A stretch of 64,000 nucleotides of DNA from Bordetella genomosp. 9 (lineage in GTDB: Bacteria > Pseudomonadota > Gammaproteobacteria > Burkholderiales > Burkholderiaceae_B): assembly GCF_002261425.1 (NCBI RefSeq), contig NZ_NEVJ01000003.1, positions 62,001 to 126,000 of the forward strand, in the 5' to 3' direction. How positions within the stretch are numbered: the first letter of the stretch is position 1; every line of letters starts with the position of its first letter. Below are positions 54,440-62,759 of this stretch, piece after piece. The notes below the pieces were generated by a model, which searched no databases, had not been told where the DNA came from, and saw only the letters and a list, made by a program, of their open reading frames with translations. The translations under genes and the position numbers were made by a program.

Positions 54440-55185
54440 TGAAACGACCCATGCGCGCCGTGCTTTTCCTTCGATCCGTGTGCTTCCTGGCGGTGGGCAG
54501 GCCGGCCTGGCGCGGCGTGGTGGCGTCTTTGCTGTTGACCGCCGGACTGGCGGGTTGTTCGCTGGTGCCGCCCGAGCCGGTCGTGCTGGGGCCGACGACG
54601 GCCATGCCGCCCATGCCCACGGCGCCGACGCCCTTGCCCGATGGGTCGATCTACCAGCCCACCGTCTACGGCAACTATCCGCTGTTCGAGGACCGCCGCC
54701 CGCGCAACGTCGGCGACGTCGTGACCGTGGTGCTGGAAGAGCGAACCGCGGCCGCCAAGAACGTCGCGACCAATACGACGCGCACGTCCAGCACCGACAA
54801 TTCCATCGCCGCTTCGCCGGGTTTCCTGGGCAGCTGGTTCAATGCCAAGCTCGATACCAATACCACCGGCAGCAATGTGAACAAGGGCGCGGGCGACAGC
54901 AGCGCCAACAACACCTTCACGGGCGTGCTGACGACCACGGTGGTCGGCGTGCTGCCCAATGGCAACCTGCAGGTGGCCGGCGAAAAGCAGATCGCGATCA
55001 ATCGCGGCAGCGAATACATCCGTTTCTCCGGCGTGGTGGATCCGCGCTCGGTGACCGGAGTGAATACCGTGTCTTCGACCCAGGTGGCCGACGCTCGCAT
55101 CGAATACCGCAGCAAGGGCGTCATGGACGAAGTCCAGACGATGGGCTGGCTGCAGCGCTTTTTCCTGATCGCGAACCCGTTCTAA
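54439..55185 (+). CDS. flgH: L-ring lipoprotein FlgH
   Basis: 248 residues from ATG at 54439, which overlaps the flgG stop. The signal peptide is longer than usual, with the lipobox LAGC giving a lipid-modified Cys at about residue 35, followed by SLVPPEP. The mature part has [41 protein letters not shown] and the [24 protein letters not shown] region. It forms the L ring in the outer membrane. Confidence 0.97.
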   Translation: MKRPMRAVLFLRSVCFLAVGRPAWRGVVASLLLTAGLAGCSLVPPEPVVLGPTTAMPPMPTAPTPLPDGSIYQPTVYGNYPLFEDRRPRNVGDVVTVVLEERTAAAKNVATNTTRTSSTDNSIAASPGFLGSWFNAKLDTNTTGSNVNKGAGDSSANNTFTGVLTTTVVGVLPNGNLQVAGEKQIAINRGSEYIRFSGVVDPRSVTGVNTVSSTQVADARIEYRSKGVMDEVQTMGWLQRFFLIANPF

Positions 55186-55192
55186 TTCCGAT

Positions 55193-56329
55193 ATGACTTA
55201 TCTCACAGCCTATCCCGACGCGCTCCGCCGCCTGGCGGGGGCGCTGCTGGCGGGCGTGCTGCTGGCCGCGGCCGGCCTGGCGCATGCCGAGCGGCTGAAG
55301 GACCTGGCCAGCATCCAGGGCGTGCGCGGCAACCAGTTGATCGGCTACGGCCTGGTGGTTGGCCTGGACGGGACCGGCGACCAGGTGCGCCAGGCGCCGT
55401 TCACCCAGCAGAGCGTCACCAACATGCTGTCGCAGCTGGGCGTGACCATGCCCAACAACAGCAATATGCAGCTGAAGAACGTCGCGGCGGTCATGGTGAC
55501 CATGAGCCTGCCGGCGTTCTCGCGGCCCGGGCAGACCTACGACGTCAACGTGTCGTCGATGGGTAACGCCAAGAGCCTGCGCGGCGGCACCCTGCTGCTG
55601 ACGCCGATGAAGGGCGCCGATGGCCAGGTCTATGCCCTGGCCCAGGGCAACATCCTGGTCGGCGGCGCCGGCGCGTCCGCCGGCGGATCCAGCGTGCAGA
55701 TCAACCAGCTGAACGGCGGCCGCATCAGCAACGGCGCCGTCGTCGAGCGCGGCGTGCCGACGACCTTCGCGCGCAACGGCAGCATGTTCGTCGAGCTGAA
55801 CGAACTGGATTTCGGCACCGCGCAGAACGTCGCGGCCGCCTTGAACCGGCATTTCGGCGGCGGCGTGTCGCAGGTCGTCGACGGCCGCACGATACGCGTG
55901 CAGGCGCCCACCGACCCGGCCGCACAGGCCGCCTTCATTTCGCAGATGGAAAACCTGCAGGTGACGCGCGCGCCCGCGAGCGCCAAGGTCATCGTCAATG
56001 CCCGTACCGGTTCGGTGGTGATGAACCGTACCGTGATGCTCGAAGAATCGGCCGTCGCCCATGGCAATCTGTCGGTGGTGGTCAACCAGACCAATGCGGT
56101 GTCGCAGCCCAACACCCCGTTCGGCGGCGGCCAGACCGTCGTGGTGCCGAACACGCAGATCGACGTCCGCCAGGAAAACGGTTCGCTGCAGCACGTGCGC
56201 ACCAGCGCCAACCTGGCCGACGTGGTGCGGGCGCTGAACGCCCTGGGCGCCACGCCGCAGGACCTGCTGGCCATCCTGCAGGCCATGCAGACCGCCGGCG
56301 CCCTGCGCGCCGAGCTGGAGATCATCTAA
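55193..56329 (+). CDS. flgI: P-ring protein FlgI
   Basis: 378 residues with a signal peptide (cleavage near [13 protein letters not shown]). Conserved segments are [33 protein letters not shown], the KNVAAVMVT stretch, and the end [18 protein letters not shown]. FlgI assembles in the periplasm around the rod with help from FlgA. flgJ follows 3 bases later. Confidence 0.98.
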   Translation: MTYLTAYPDALRRLAGALLAGVLLAAAGLAHAERLKDLASIQGVRGNQLIGYGLVVGLDGTGDQVRQAPFTQQSVTNMLSQLGVTMPNNSNMQLKNVAAVMVTMSLPAFSRPGQTYDVNVSSMGNAKSLRGGTLLLTPMKGADGQVYALAQGNILVGGAGASAGGSSVQINQLNGGRISNGAVVERGVPTTFARNGSMFVELNELDFGTAQNVAAALNRHFGGGVSQVVDGRTIRVQAPTDPAAQAAFISQMENLQVTRAPASAKVIVNARTGSVVMNRTVMLEESAVAHGNLSVVVNQTNAVSQPNTPFGGGQTVVVPNTQIDVRQENGSLQHVRTSANLADVVRALNALGATPQDLLAILQAMQTAGALRAELEII

Positions 56330-56332
56330 GCC

Positions 56333-57388
56333 ATGGCGCTCGGCTCCTCCCACACCGCGGGCGCCGGCCAGCCCTCCATATTCGACTTCGGCTCGCTCTC
56401 CAGCCTGCATCGCGACGTGACGACCCAGCCGGGCTCCGCCGAGAAGCAGGCCGAGGTGGCGCGCCAGTTCGAAGCCGTCTATATCCAGATGCTGCTCAAG
56501 CAGATGCGCCAGGCCACCATGAAAAGCGGCCTGCTCGATTCCAATGAGTCGCAGATGATGCAATCGATGGCCGACCAGCAGCTGGCGCTGCAACTGGCCA
56601 ATCCCGGCATCGGCCTGGCGCAGTCGCTGCTGAAGCAGATGCAAGCCAACCAGCCGGCCGCCGGACAGGACGGCGCGGCGCAGGACGGCGCCGCCCAGGA
56701 CGGCGCCCAGGCCATGAAGCCCCTGGACCTGGCCGCCCGCACGGTGACCTCCGGCTCGTCGAACCCGGAAATCGCCGCACTGCTGCGCGTGCTGCGGCGG
56801 GGCGGGGCGTCCGACCGCGCCCTGGCCGCGGCGGAAGGCGCGCCCGACCATGTGGTGGACTTCGTCGCCCAGATGGCGCCGGCCGCGAAGGCCGCGGAAC
56901 GCCAGAGCGGCGTGCCGGCCCGCCTGATCATGGGCCAGGCCGCCCTGGAATCCGGCTGGGGCCAGCGCGAGATCCGCTATCCCGATGGCCGCACCAGCTA
57001 CAACCTGTTCGGCATCAAGGCCGGCGACAGCTGGAAGGGCAAGACGGTCAATGTCCTGACCACCGAATACGAGAACGGCACGCCACGCAAGGTCACGCAG
57101 GCGTTCCGCGCCTACAACTCCTACGAGGAATCCTTCGCCGACTACGCGCGCCTGCTGGGGACCAATCCGCGCTACGACGCGGTCGCCGACGCGCGCGACG
57201 AGATCGACGCGGCCCGCCGCATCCAGGCCGCCGGCTACGCCACCGACCCCCGCTACGCGGACAAGCTGATCGGCGTCATGGGCCAGCTGCAGGGTGCCGG
57301 ACGTCTGGCCAAGGTGTCCGACGCCGCCGGGCTGGACGGCAAGGCAGAGCTGCTGGGCAGCGATTTCGAGGGCGCCGGAGACCCCTAG
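56333..57388 (+). CDS. flgJ: FlgJ, rod-cap and peptidoglycan hydrolase
   Basis: 351 residues with two domains. The N-terminal rod-cap part is at about 40-105 (VARQFEAVYIQMLLKQMRQA, SQMMQSMADQQLALQLA). The C-terminal glucosaminidase part is at about 195-330, with the catalytic Glu in MGQAALESGWGQRE and the NLFGIKAG and YNSYEESFADYARLL segments. The linker carries a small tandem repeat, (A/G)QDGA three times (bases about 56667-56710). It digests the wall so that the rod can pass. A sigma-28 promoter lies 54-80 bases after its stop. Confidence 0.96.
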   Translation: MALGSSHTAGAGQPSIFDFGSLSSLHRDVTTQPGSAEKQAEVARQFEAVYIQMLLKQMRQATMKSGLLDSNESQMMQSMADQQLALQLANPGIGLAQSLLKQMQANQPAAGQDGAAQDGAAQDGAQAMKPLDLAARTVTSGSSNPEIAALLRVLRRGGASDRALAAAEGAPDHVVDFVAQMAPAAKAAERQSGVPARLIMGQAALESGWGQREIRYPDGRTSYNLFGIKAGDSWKGKTVNVLTTEYENGTPRKVTQAFRAYNSYEESFADYARLLGTNPRYDAVADARDEIDAARRIQAAGYATDPRYADKLIGVMGQLQGAGRLAKVSDAAGLDGKAELLGSDFEGAGDP

Positions 57389-57442
57389 GACAGGGAAACG
57401 CGGCGGCCGCACTGCCGGCGCGGAGCATCACTTTGCATTTCA

Positions 57443-57469
57443 TTAAGTTTCGAACGCGCTTGCCGTTAA
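57443..57469 (+). promoter_or_regulatory. Sigma-28 promoter of flgKL
   Basis: TTAAGTTT (one mismatch to the -35) is followed by 11 bases and GCCGTTAA. This is 14 of 16 consensus positions. It lies 48 bases before the flgK ATG and gives flgKL a late promoter in addition to read-through from the flgB operon. Confidence 0.85.
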
Positions 57470-57517
57470 GCCAATATCCAGACGTTTCAACACGGTTATT
57501 CGAGAGGCATCCCGACC

Positions 57518-59176
57518 ATGAGTTTGTACAGCCTGGGCCTGAGTGGTCTGAATGCGGCGCAAGCGGGGTTGACCACCACCGGCCATAACATCGACAACTC
57601 CACGACGGACGGCTACAACCGCCAGCGCGTGCTGACGTCGACGGCGGGCTCGACCGCCAGTGCGGCCGGCTTCTACGGTCGCGGCGTACAGGTCGACACG
57701 GTCCAGCGGCAGTACGACAGCTTCCTGTACAAGCAACTGGTAGGCTCGCAGAGCACCAGCTCCTCGTACTCGACCTATCTGGACCAGGTCACCCAGATCG
57801 ACAACATGATGGGCGACGAAACGGTGGGGATCTCCCCGGCGCTGGCCGATTTCTTCGCCAGCGTGAACGCCGTGGCCAGCAAGCCGGCGGATGCCGCGAC
57901 CCGGCAGGACCTGATCGGCAAGGGCCAGGCCCTGGTGTCGCAGATCAATTCCGCCTACCAGGACCTGCAGACCCAGCGCGACGGCCTGAACCAGCAGATC
58001 AGCCAGACGGTGAATTCCGTCAACGGCTACCTGAACCAGATCAACAAGCTGAACCAGGAAATCGTCGTGGCCCGCGGCCAGGGCGGCGGCAATGCGCCCA
58101 ACGACCTGCTGGACCAGCGCGACCAGCTGCTGTCCGAACTGTCGAAGACGGTAGGCATCCGCTACACCACCCAGGGCGACACGGTCAGTATTTCACTGGA
58201 ATCGGGCCAGGCGCTGCTGTCGGGCACGACGGTCTACTCCCTGCAGGCCATTCCGTCGGCGTCCGACCCGACGCGCACGGTGGTGGCCTACAACCTGCCG
58301 TCCGGCCCGGGCGGGGCCACGACCCCGGTCGAACTGAACGACGCCAAGCTCACCAACGGCACCCTGGGCGGCCTGCTGCAGTTCCGCTCGAACTCCCTGG
58401 ACGTGGTGCAGAACCAGCTTGGCCAGATGGCGGCCGGCCTGGCGATGACCTTCAATGCGCTGCACCAGCAGGGCGTCGACCTGCAGGGCAACGCTGGCGG
58501 CGATTTCTTCTCGCTGCCGCCGTCCACCGCGCTGACGGGCGCCAAGAACACCGGTAACGGCAGCCTGACGGCGACCTACACCGACGCCAGCCAGCTGACG
58601 GCCAGCGACTACAAGATCAGCTACGACGGCACCAACTATACGGTCACGCGCCTGCCGGACAACACCTCGGTGACGGCGACGGCCACGGGCACGCCGCCTA
58701 CCGCGCTGGACTTCGACGGGCTGACGGTCAGCATCTCCGGCACGCCGAACGCCGGCGACAACTGGACGCTGCAACCGACCCGCAACGCGGCGCGCGACCT
58801 GGGCATGGCGATCACCGATCCGGCCAAGATCGCCGCGTCCAGCACGACGAATCCGGGTTCGGCCAACGGCGACAACGCCCTGGCCCTGGCCAAGCTGCAG
58901 ACCACGCGCAACCTGTCGGGCGGTTCGCTGAGCGTGACCGACATGTTCTCGCAGATCGTCAACAACGTCGGCCAGCAGACCGCCGATGCCAAGGCCAACG
59001 ACAAGGCGCAGACGTCGGTGGTCAACCAGCGCACGGCGAACAACGCGTCGATTTCGGGCGTGAACCTGAACGAAGAGTACGTGAATCTTTCGCAGTACCA
59101 GGAGCAGTATCAGGCCGCCGCCAAGATCATCGACGTGGCGAGCACCGTCTTCGACGCCTTGCTGGGCCTGAAGTAA
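57518..59176 (+). CDS. flgK: Hook-filament junction protein 1, FlgK
   Basis: 552 residues. The N terminus SLYSLGLSGLNAAQAGLTTTGHNIDNSTTDGYNRQR (about 2-37) and the C terminus SGVNLNEEYVNLSQYQEQYQAAAKIIDVASTVFDALL (about 512-548) are the D0/D1 parts. Coiled helices at about 145-210 and a beta-rich middle (about 330-420) lie between. It forms the first junction layer between hook and filament and is chaperoned by FlgN. flgL follows after 45 bases. Confidence 0.97.
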   Translation: MSLYSLGLSGLNAAQAGLTTTGHNIDNSTTDGYNRQRVLTSTAGSTASAAGFYGRGVQVDTVQRQYDSFLYKQLVGSQSTSSSYSTYLDQVTQIDNMMGDETVGISPALADFFASVNAVASKPADAATRQDLIGKGQALVSQINSAYQDLQTQRDGLNQQISQTVNSVNGYLNQINKLNQEIVVARGQGGGNAPNDLLDQRDQLLSELSKTVGIRYTTQGDTVSISLESGQALLSGTTVYSLQAIPSASDPTRTVVAYNLPSGPGGATTPVELNDAKLTNGTLGGLLQFRSNSLDVVQNQLGQMAAGLAMTFNALHQQGVDLQGNAGGDFFSLPPSTALTGAKNTGNGSLTATYTDASQLTASDYKISYDGTNYTVTRLPDNTSVTATATGTPPTALDFDGLTVSISGTPNAGDNWTLQPTRNAARDLGMAITDPAKIAASSTTNPGSANGDNALALAKLQTTRNLSGGSLSVTDMFSQIVNNVGQQTADAKANDKAQTSVVNQRTANNASISGVNLNEEYVNLSQYQEQYQAAAKIIDVASTVFDALLGLK

Positions 59177-59221
59177 ACCTGCCACCCGTATCAAGATAAA
59201 GCGCTTCCGGAGTAACACAGC

Positions 59222-60766
59222 ATGATTCGCCTGAGCACCGCGACGATTTACCAGAGTGGCCTGAACGGCATTCTGAAGAACGAGTCGGACGTCAACTACC
59301 TGCAGCAGCAGCTCAGTTCCGGCCGTCGCGTGGTGACGCCTTCGGACGATCCGCTGGCGGCCGGACAGGCGATCACGGCTTACCAGAATCTGAATATGGC
59401 GGAGGCGTACGGCAGCAACCGCGACGACGCCAACAACTCGCTGGGCAATGAGTCCAATACGCTGTCCACCGTGGTGTCCACGCTGACCGACGTGTTGACG
59501 CGGGTGGTGCAGGCCGGCAACGGCACGCTGGCGGACCAGGACCGCAACACGCTGGCCACGGTGCTGGAGCATGCGCGCGACGCCTTGTTCGCCCTGGCCA
59601 ATACCACCGACGGCAACGGCCAGTACCTGTTTTCGGGCACCGCAGGCAACGCGGCGGCCTATGTCAAGGATCCGACCACCGGCGCGGTCACCTACAACGG
59701 CAACAGCGGCCAGCGTGTGGTCCAGGTCGAACAAAGCCGCCAGATGAACAGCTCCGACGTCGGTTCGGACATCTTCAATCGCGCGACGCCGGGCAGCACC
59801 GCCTATGTCGCGTCGGCCGGCGCCGGCAACACGGGCACGGCGACCTTCGTGACGCCCAGCGTGGCGTCGGGCGGCGGCTCGGGCAACAACTTCAAGATCG
59901 ATTTCGCGGCCGACCCGGTGACCGGCGACATGATGTACACGGTCACCACGACGGACGCCGCCACGGGCGCCACCACTACCAGTACGCCGGCCGCTTACAC
60001 GCCGGGCGACGCCATCGACACGGGCGGTGGCGTCACCATGGTGGTCAACGGCGCGCCGGCCGATGGCGACAGCCTGTCCATCAACACCGCCGGCACGCCG
60101 TCCTATGTCGCGGCGCCTGGCGCGACCAACGCGGGTACGGCGACGAGTTCGCAGCTGACCGTCGCCCCCGGCGGCGCGTCGGGCAACAATTTCCAGATCG
60201 ACTTCGCCAAGGATGCGGTGACCGGCGACGTCACCTACACGATCACCACCACGGATCCCGCGAGCGGCACCAGCACCACGACCGCGCCGACGGCGTACAC
60301 GCCGGGCGACGCCATCGACACCGGCGGCGGCGTCAGCGTCGTCATCGATGGCAATCCGGAAGACGGCGACAGCTTCACCGTCAATCCGACCAATAGCGCC
60401 AGCGTCGATATGTTCGCCACGCTGGGCGAACTGATCACCGCGTTGAAGTCCCCGGCGCAGAACGATCCGGCGGCCCAGACCAAGCTGGTGAACCTGCTGG
60501 CGACGGCCAACAAGACTTTGTCGATCAACCTGGACAACGTGTCCACCGTGCAGGCCTCCGTCGGCGCACGCCAGAACGAACTGGATGCCTTGGACACGAC
60601 CGGCACGCAACGGACCTTGACGCTGAACAAGACGCTGACCGACCTGACGCAGATCAACTACTACGACGCCATTTCCAACATGAGCATGCGCCAGTTGTCG
60701 CTGCAGGCGTCGATGTCGGCATTCAACGCGGTCAAGGGCACCACGCTGTTCAGCATGAATAAGTAG
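59222..60766 (+). CDS. flgL: Hook-filament junction protein 3, FlgL, with an internal duplication
   Basis: 514 residues, much longer than the ~300-420 common for FlgL. The ends are typical: RLSTATIYQSGLNGILKNES, LQQQLSSGRRVVTPSDDPLAA at the N terminus, and LTQINYYDAISNMSMRQLSLQASMSAF near the C terminus. The extra length is two 100-residue units (195-294 and 295-394) rich in Thr, Gly and Asp, each with TAYTPGDAIDTGGGV or near it. They sit in the surface-exposed middle domain. No Cys is present in this part. Confidence 0.95.
   Translation: MIRLSTATIYQSGLNGILKNESDVNYLQQQLSSGRRVVTPSDDPLAAGQAITAYQNLNMAEAYGSNRDDANNSLGNESNTLSTVVSTLTDVLTRVVQAGNGTLADQDRNTLATVLEHARDALFALANTTDGNGQYLFSGTAGNAAAYVKDPTTGAVTYNGNSGQRVVQVEQSRQMNSSDVGSDIFNRATPGSTAYVASAGAGNTGTATFVTPSVASGGGSGNNFKIDFAADPVTGDMMYTVTTTDAATGATTTSTPAAYTPGDAIDTGGGVTMVVNGAPADGDSLSINTAGTPSYVAAPGATNAGTATSSQLTVAPGGASGNNFQIDFAKDAVTGDVTYTITTTDPASGTSTTTAPTAYTPGDAIDTGGGVSVVIDGNPEDGDSFTVNPTNSASVDMFATLGELITALKSPAQNDPAAQTKLVNLLATANKTLSINLDNVSTVQASVGARQNELDALDTTGTQRTLTLNKTLTDLTQINYYDAISNMSMRQLSLQASMSAFNAVKGTTLFSMNK
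59804..60403 (+). repeat. Tandem 300-base duplication inside flgL
   Basis: Unit 1 is 59804-60103 and unit 2 is 60104-60403, each exactly 100 codons and in register. Both start TATGTCGCG, and both contain CGGGCAACAA followed by a TTC-A-GATCGA block and ACGCCGGGCGACGCCATCGAC. The units have diverged clearly, so the duplication is not recent. Confidence 0.88.
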
Positions 60767-60839
60767 GCGAGCGACTTTCCTTTTTTATGAGACAAACGTT
60801 TCCCCATGGGGAACGACGGTTCTGTGGATAGATAACGAT

Positions 60840-62459
60840 ATGTTCACCAATATGAAAATCCGCACGTCCATCATCGCGTTGCTGGCGTTATACCTGGCCG
60901 CGATGCTGGTATCGAACGCCGTCGCATGGCTCGGACTGCAATCGAGCAATAGCAAGCTGGACGCGGTCAACAATATCTATAGCGACCAGGTCGTCAACCT
61001 GTATGCCTCCTATGCCCAGGTGCTGCGTGCGCGGCAGGTGCTGAACAATGCCTACGAGATGATCCAGGCCAATCGCAGCGACGACGGCATGAACCAGATC
61101 TCGCGCGCGGCCGGGTTCAAGGCCGATGCCGACAAGCGCATGAACCTGTTCAGCCAGTCGCCCAAGCTGCCCGCGACGGTGGACATGTCGCAGGCCATCA
61201 TGGCGAACTACAAGGCCTACGCCGGGCTGATCGAAGAGCAGATCAACACGCTGCGTTCGAAGCAGATCGATGCCTACCTGGCGTCATCCAAGGCGTCGTC
61301 GGCCGCCAACCAGACATTGGATAAGTCGGTCCAGGGCATGCTGGACTACCTGGACAAGGCGACGGACGACATGGTGACGCTGGGACACCGCGATTTTTCG
61401 CTCGCGCGTACCGTGACCGTGGTCATGGTCATCTTCGCGCTCCTTCTGACCGTCGCCTGCTGGCTGGTCCTGAGCCGCCTGGTGTTGCGTCCGCTGCGCG
61501 AAGCCGGCCAGCACTTCGACAAGATCGCCGCCGGCGACCTCAGCCAGCATGTGGAAGTGCGCAGCACCAACGAAATCGGCCTGCTGTACAGCGCCGTCAG
61601 GCGCATGCAGGAAAGCCTGACGCGCACGGTGTCTGCGGTACGCCGCGGCGTGGACGAGATCAACGTGGGCTCGCGTGAAATTTCCGCGGGCAACACCGAC
61701 CTGTCCAGCCGCACCGAGCAGCAGGCGGCGTCGCTGGAAGAGACGGCGGCGTCGATGGAGGAACTGGCCTCGACGGTCAAGCAGAACGCCGAGAACGCGC
61801 GGCAGGCCAACCAGCTGGCGGCCAGCGCGTCGGACGTGGCCGAGCGCGGCGGTTCGGCGGTGGCGGAAGTCGTGAACACGATGCAGGAGATCTCGGGCAG
61901 CTCGCGCAAGATCTCGGAAATCGTCAGCGTGATCGACGGGATTGCGTTCCAGACCAACATCCTGGCGCTGAATGCGGCGGTGGAAGCGGCGCGGGCGGGC
62001 GAGCAGGGCAAGGGATTCGCGGTGGTGGCGGGCGAAGTGCGCTCGCTGGCGCAGCGCAGCGCGCAGGCGGCCAAGGAAATCAAGTCGCTGATCGAGGATT
62101 CGGTGACCAAGGTGGGCGCGGGTTCGCAGCAGGTCGAACGCGCGGGCGCGACCATGCAGGAGATCGTGGCCTCGGTGAAGCGGGTGACCGACATCATGGG
62201 CGAGATCTCGGCGGCGTCGGAAGAGCAATCCAGCGGCATCGACCAGGTCAATCGGGCGGTGTCGCAGATGGACGAAGTCACGCAGCAGAACGCGGCGCTG
62301 GTGGAAGAAGCGGCCGCCGCGGCCGGATCGCTGCAGGAACAGGCCCAGCGCCTGGCCGAGGCGGTGTCCGTCTTCAGGATCAACGAAGGCCAGGTCATCG
62401 ACGTGCCGGCGCAGCAGCTGGCCGGTGGCGCGGCCTACGCCCCGCTGGCAGCCGGCTGA
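60840..62459 (+). CDS. Methyl-accepting chemotaxis protein 2 (Tsr/Tar-like)
   Basis: 539 residues. TM1 covers about 9-31, the periplasmic four-helix sensor about 32-188, and TM2 about 191-212. A HAMP domain (RLVLRPLREAGQHFDKIAAGDLS) and the signalling hairpin follow. From base 61605 to 62366 the signalling domain is almost identical to that of the receptor at 36626. The sensor domain differs from receptor 1 and shows the MFTNMKIRTSII start common in Burkholderiales receptors. The leader (60767-60839) holds the palindrome TTCCCCATGGGGAA at 60800-60813. A strong terminator follows. Confidence 0.95.
   Translation: MFTNMKIRTSIIALLALYLAAMLVSNAVAWLGLQSSNSKLDAVNNIYSDQVVNLYASYAQVLRARQVLNNAYEMIQANRSDDGMNQISRAAGFKADADKRMNLFSQSPKLPATVDMSQAIMANYKAYAGLIEEQINTLRSKQIDAYLASSKASSAANQTLDKSVQGMLDYLDKATDDMVTLGHRDFSLARTVTVVMVIFALLLTVACWLVLSRLVLRPLREAGQHFDKIAAGDLSQHVEVRSTNEIGLLYSAVRRMQESLTRTVSAVRRGVDEINVGSREISAGNTDLSSRTEQQAASLEETAASMEELASTVKQNAENARQANQLAASASDVAERGGSAVAEVVNTMQEISGSSRKISEIVSVIDGIAFQTNILALNAAVEAARAGEQGKGFAVVAGEVRSLAQRSAQAAKEIKSLIEDSVTKVGAGSQQVERAGATMQEIVASVKRVTDIMGEISAASEEQSSGIDQVNRAVSQMDEVTQQNAALVEEAAAAAGSLQEQAQRLAEAVSVFRINEGQVIDVPAQQLAGGAAYAPLAAG
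61605..62366 (+). repeat. 762-base segment shared with the first chemoreceptor
   Basis: This is the partner of 37451-38212. Alignment is gap-free over the whole stretch, and homology drops sharply at both ends, inside the HAMP exit helix and near the C terminus. Confidence 0.92.
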
Positions 62460-62486
62460 CGCGCTATATCACAGCAGGTCCTGCAG

Positions 62487-62516
62487 AAAAAGGCGGCCCG
62501 CGAGGCCGCCTTTTTT
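62487..62516 (+). terminator. Terminator of the second chemoreceptor gene
   Basis: Five A residues, the stem GGCGGCC / GGCCGCC with a 5-base loop, and six T residues lie 28 bases after the stop. The symmetric A and T runs would allow action in both directions. Confidence 0.92.
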
Positions 62517-62759
62517 GCTTTCTGTCCACGGCCTTTTGCTTTTGGCCGCTGATTTTGCGCGTTCTGCCCTCGATCGGCCGATCAGCGTTGGAGATACGTG
62601 AAACAGACGATGCTCGGCAGGCCGCCATCGTCGAATCTATTCATCTCCACTGTTTCTAACCCAGCTCTCCATTCTTTCGAACGGCTCGATGGGATGTCGG
62701 CGTAGCGGTGCGGTGGGTTCGGTAGCGCATGCGACGGCGTGCCCCGGGCCCACACCCAC
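62517..62759. other. Intergenic stretch before the sulfatase-family gene
   Basis: I see no gene in these 243 bases. A perfect 12-base palindrome GATCGGCCGATC lies at 62572-62583. The downstream half should contain the promoter of the membrane protein gene, but no clear -35/-10 pair stands out. Confidence 0.4.
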
